A stretch of 64,000 bases of DNA, taken from Tunturiibacter empetritectus. Its GTDB lineage: Bacteria; Acidobacteriota; Terriglobia; Terriglobales; Acidobacteriaceae. The notes below the pieces were generated by a model. The model was not told the DNA's origin. It did no database searches and saw nothing but the letters and a program-made list of their open reading frames with translations. The translations under genes were made by a program, and so were the position numbers. The stretch's first letter is position 1. Each line of letters begins with the position of its first letter. The stretch spans positions 186,001 through 250,000 of the forward strand of contig NZ_JACHDZ010000001.1 in the NCBI RefSeq assembly GCF_014201375.1. The letters are read 5' to 3'. Of this stretch, positions 62,015-64,000 are shown piece after piece.

Positions 62015-63397
62015 TCAGCTAGCAAAACGCCCCCGCCGCACCATCCGCGCCGCCAGATAAACCACCGGCCCCGCCGCCGCCACAATCCCCGCAAACTCCA
62101 GCGCCGGCAGCCCAGCCACGCGCTCTCCCCGCGCCGCCCAAAGCGCAAACGCGATCAGACCCCCCGGCCCAACCCCCATCCCCACCGCCCCCAAAACCCC
62201 ACCCGGCACCTTGAACGGCCTCGCCAACTCAGGCTCCTTCACTCGCAGCACCACCAGCGCCACAAACTCCAGCATCAGCGCCGCCCCATACAGCACCAGG
62301 TCAATCGAGATCAGCCGCTCAAACGACAACCGCAGCGCCAACGCCCACCCCACCGAGCACACCGCCAAACTCACCCACGGCACACCCCACCTGTTCTTCC
62401 GCTCCATCACCTCCGGCAGCATCCCCTCCTCTGCCAGCGCATACGGCACCCGCGTGTAGCTCATCATCAGCGCATTGAACATCCCCCCACCGTTGATCAT
62501 CCCGCCCAGCACCACGCACACCGCCAACCACGGCCCCGCCAGCTCCCTCGCCGCATCCACCCACGCCCCCGTAGAAAACCGAGCCGCCGGAATCCCCGCC
62601 AGCCCCACCGCCGCCAGCGGCAGCACATACGTTAGCGCCACCAGCCCCGTCGCCAACAGCATCGCCCGCGGATAGTTCCTCTGCGGCTCCTCCACCTCCT
62701 GAGCCACCGTCGACGCGTTGTCCCACCCCATATAGTTCCACAGCGTCACCGACACAGCCCCGGCCCAATCCGCCCGAGGCAACCCTGTCCCAACCAAGCC
62801 CCCGCCCATCCCCGAACCACCCATGCCCGCCAACCCATGCGCACCCATCAGCCCCTTCCACAACCCCACCGCCGTCAGCACCACAAACGGCGACAGCAGC
62901 ACGCAGAACAGTCCCACCGACCCCTCGCCCACCGCCCGCGCGCCCAGCAGATTCCACGCCATGCACACCACCACCACCCCCAGCGCCCACGCCGTCCCGC
63001 GATACCCCGCCGTCCACGCCGGTTCCATCCTCCCCATATACAGCACAAAGATCGTCGGGTAGATCGCCATATCGAACACGCTCGCCGCCAGGCTCAGCCA
63101 CGCCTCCTGAAACCCCCAGAACTCCCCCATCGCCCGCCGCACCCACCGGTAATACCCACCCTCCTCCGGAATCGCTGCCGCCAGCTCCCCCACCATTAAA
63201 CTAGTCGGCAGACTCCACACCACCGGAATCACCAGCAGCAGCAGCAGCGCCCGCACATATCCCGCCATGCCGATCACATCTTCCAGCCCATACGGCCCAC
63301 CCGAAACCATAAAGTAGGTCGCGGCAATTAACGGCAGCAGCCGCATCTTCCCCCCACCCGCCACCGCTCGCCGCAAACCCACCCGCCCCACCGCCAT
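62015..63397 (-). CDS. APC-superfamily amino acid permease
   Basis: A 460-residue protein with about 12 helices. The opening ISGGPYGLEDVIGMAG-like VSGGPYGLEDVIGMAGY resembles PotE/YcaM-type permeases, and the helix PEEGGYYRWVRRAMGEFWGF is the family consensus. A Gly-rich loop (HGLAGMGGSGMGGGLVG) at about 205-222 is peculiar. The amino acid or polyamine specificity is unknown. The frame is Pro- and Gly-heavy, in line with very high GC. Confidence 0.88.
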   Translation of the reverse strand: MAVGRVGLRRAVAGGGKMRLLPLIAATYFMVSGGPYGLEDVIGMAGYVRALLLLLVIPVVWSLPTSLMVGELAAAIPEEGGYYRWVRRAMGEFWGFQEAWLSLAASVFDMAIYPTIFVLYMGRMEPAWTAGYRGTAWALGVVVVCMAWNLLGARAVGEGSVGLFCVLLSPFVVLTAVGLWKGLMGAHGLAGMGGSGMGGGLVGTGLPRADWAGAVSVTLWNYMGWDNASTVAQEVEEPQRNYPRAMLLATGLVALTYVLPLAAVGLAGIPAARFSTGAWVDAARELAGPWLAVCVVLGGMINGGGMFNALMMSYTRVPYALAEEGMLPEVMERKNRWGVPWVSLAVCSVGWALALRLSFERLISIDLVLYGAALMLEFVALVVLRVKEPELARPFKVPGGVLGAVGMGVGPGGLIAFALWAARGERVAGLPALEFAGIVAAAGPVVYLAARMVRRGRFAS

Positions 63398-63474
63398 TCA
63401 GCCTTTATATAGTCCCCAAGCGTCGTCATGCCACGAAGTTGCTGACTCGCTAACCCGCTGACTAGCTGACTTGC

Positions 63475-63480
63475 TATAAT
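63475..63480 (+). promoter_or_regulatory. TATAAT -10 box before tRNA-Ser
   Basis: A perfect TATAAT lies 50 bp before the tRNA-Ser 5' end. No good -35 is seen; three GCTGACT heptamers (63441, 63457, 63465) precede it. Confidence 0.35.
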
Positions 63481-63530
63481 TCTCTTCAGCCGGGCATCGC
63501 CGAGAGGCAGATGCTCACCGCAACACAGAC

Positions 63531-63622
63531 GGAGAGTTGGCCGAGTGGCTGAAGGCGGCGGTTTGCTAAACCGTTATAGGGCGAAAGCTCTATCGGGGGT
63601 TCGAATCCCCCATTCTCCGCCA
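63531..63622 (+). tRNA. tRNA-Ser (anticodon GCU)
   Basis: A class II tRNA with a long variable arm. Acceptor GGAGAGT/ATTCTCC; anticodon stem CGGTT/AACCG-type around loop with GCT, reading AGC and AGU; variable arm TATAGGGCGAAAGCTCTA; T loop TTCGAAT; CCA encoded. Confidence 0.96.
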
Positions 63623-63812
63623 TAATCTTGTTTTTAGGACATCCAAGCACATCCAAAGGAATTATCACAACCTCAGCAAATGCTGGGGTTTCGTGCTTTT
63701 ACCCCGACGCTTCTCTTCTCGACAACTCCGCATAGCCTTTCCTGTTAGACTGCGTCGTACAAACGCACTTGAAGAGAATTTGCTGGAGGCTCCCCTGAAT
63801 TCTTCCTGTTCC

Positions 63813-64000
63813 ATGCGCAAAGGCCCATTCCTCTTCGGAGTATTTCTCCTCACTTTTTCACTGCTTACATTTCAGATCATCCAAACGCGAATCCTTTCAG
63901 TGATCGCTTGGTACTACATGGCTTTTTTCGCGATCAGCGTAGCCATGCTGGGCATGACCGTCGGCGCGGTCTGGGTCTATCTGCGCCGCGAGCGATTTGA
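63813..64000 (+). CDS. Start of a polytopic membrane protein (cut by the window end)
   Basis: Only the first 62 codons are present, starting at the ATG at 63813 (MRKGPFLFGVFLLTFSLLTF). Two hydrophobic helices and YMAFFAISVAMLGMTVGAVW are visible. The pattern LLTFQIIQTRILSVIAWY resembles the opening of spermidine-synthase-like membrane proteins, but the rest is missing. GGAGG lies 24 bases upstream, so a slightly earlier start is possible. Confidence 0.6.
   Translation, partial: MRKGPFLFGVFLLTFSLLTFQIIQTRILSVIAWYYMAFFAISVAMLGMTVGAVWVYLRRERF

Overview
The window reads as a chromosomal segment of a high-GC Acidobacteriota, most likely class Terriglobia (Edaphobacter/Granulicella/Terriglobus type). 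This rests on gene content, coding style and the acidobacterial look of several hypothetical proteins; there is no rRNA gene to fix it. No prophage, conjugative module, CRISPR array or complete insertion sequence was found.

Layout. 0-24 kb: flavodoxin-like protein, OPT transporter, ComF, HNH nuclease, small Cys-rich proteins, a lower-GC orphan with a HEPN-like signature, three exported proteins, an orphan histidine kinase, an S9 peptidase, RecX, an S4 RNA-binding protein, a DUF429 protein, an ICMT-type methyltransferase, AlaRS with an internal insertion, and an MntR/MntH manganese unit. 24-36 kb: AMIN/amidase_3 cell-wall hydrolase, FliB-like methylase, a probable free-standing small RNA, GNAT/LysR pair, tRNA-Thr, and a 7TM-PP2C phosphatase. 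36-41 kb: a membrane-stress style unit (XRE regulator, NfeD-like protein, flotillin, PspA) followed by a MerR-TPR protein. 41-46 kb: acyl-CoA dehydrogenase, MFS transporter, YheT hydrolase, DUF72, DUF4112 and tRNAs Arg, His and Pro.

46-61 kb is a tetrapyrrole block on the minus strand. hemE-hemH-hemG is followed by a cobalamin riboswitch and then eleven genes, cobU-cobB-cobT-cobS-cobC-(unknown)-cobO-bluB-cobQ-cbiB-cobD. All ten junctions in that run overlap by exactly 4 nt. The cob genes cover amidation, adenosylation, aminopropanol attachment, lower-ligand synthesis and nucleotide-loop assembly. No corrin-ring methyltransferase is present. One gene of the run has no recognised cobalamin role. 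The end of the window holds purS, inorganic pyrophosphatase, an APC permease, tRNA-Ser and the start of a membrane protein.

Several non-coding repeat systems lie across these regions. A large nested inverted repeat (called the E element here; seven copies, E1-E7, about 95-193 bp) sits within about 30 bp of stop codons, mostly between convergent genes. There are also 48-bp and roughly 40-bp dispersed repeats, one of them built into the reading frame of the S9 peptidase, and two arrays of GTGGTG boxes spaced near one helical turn upstream of unrelated genes.
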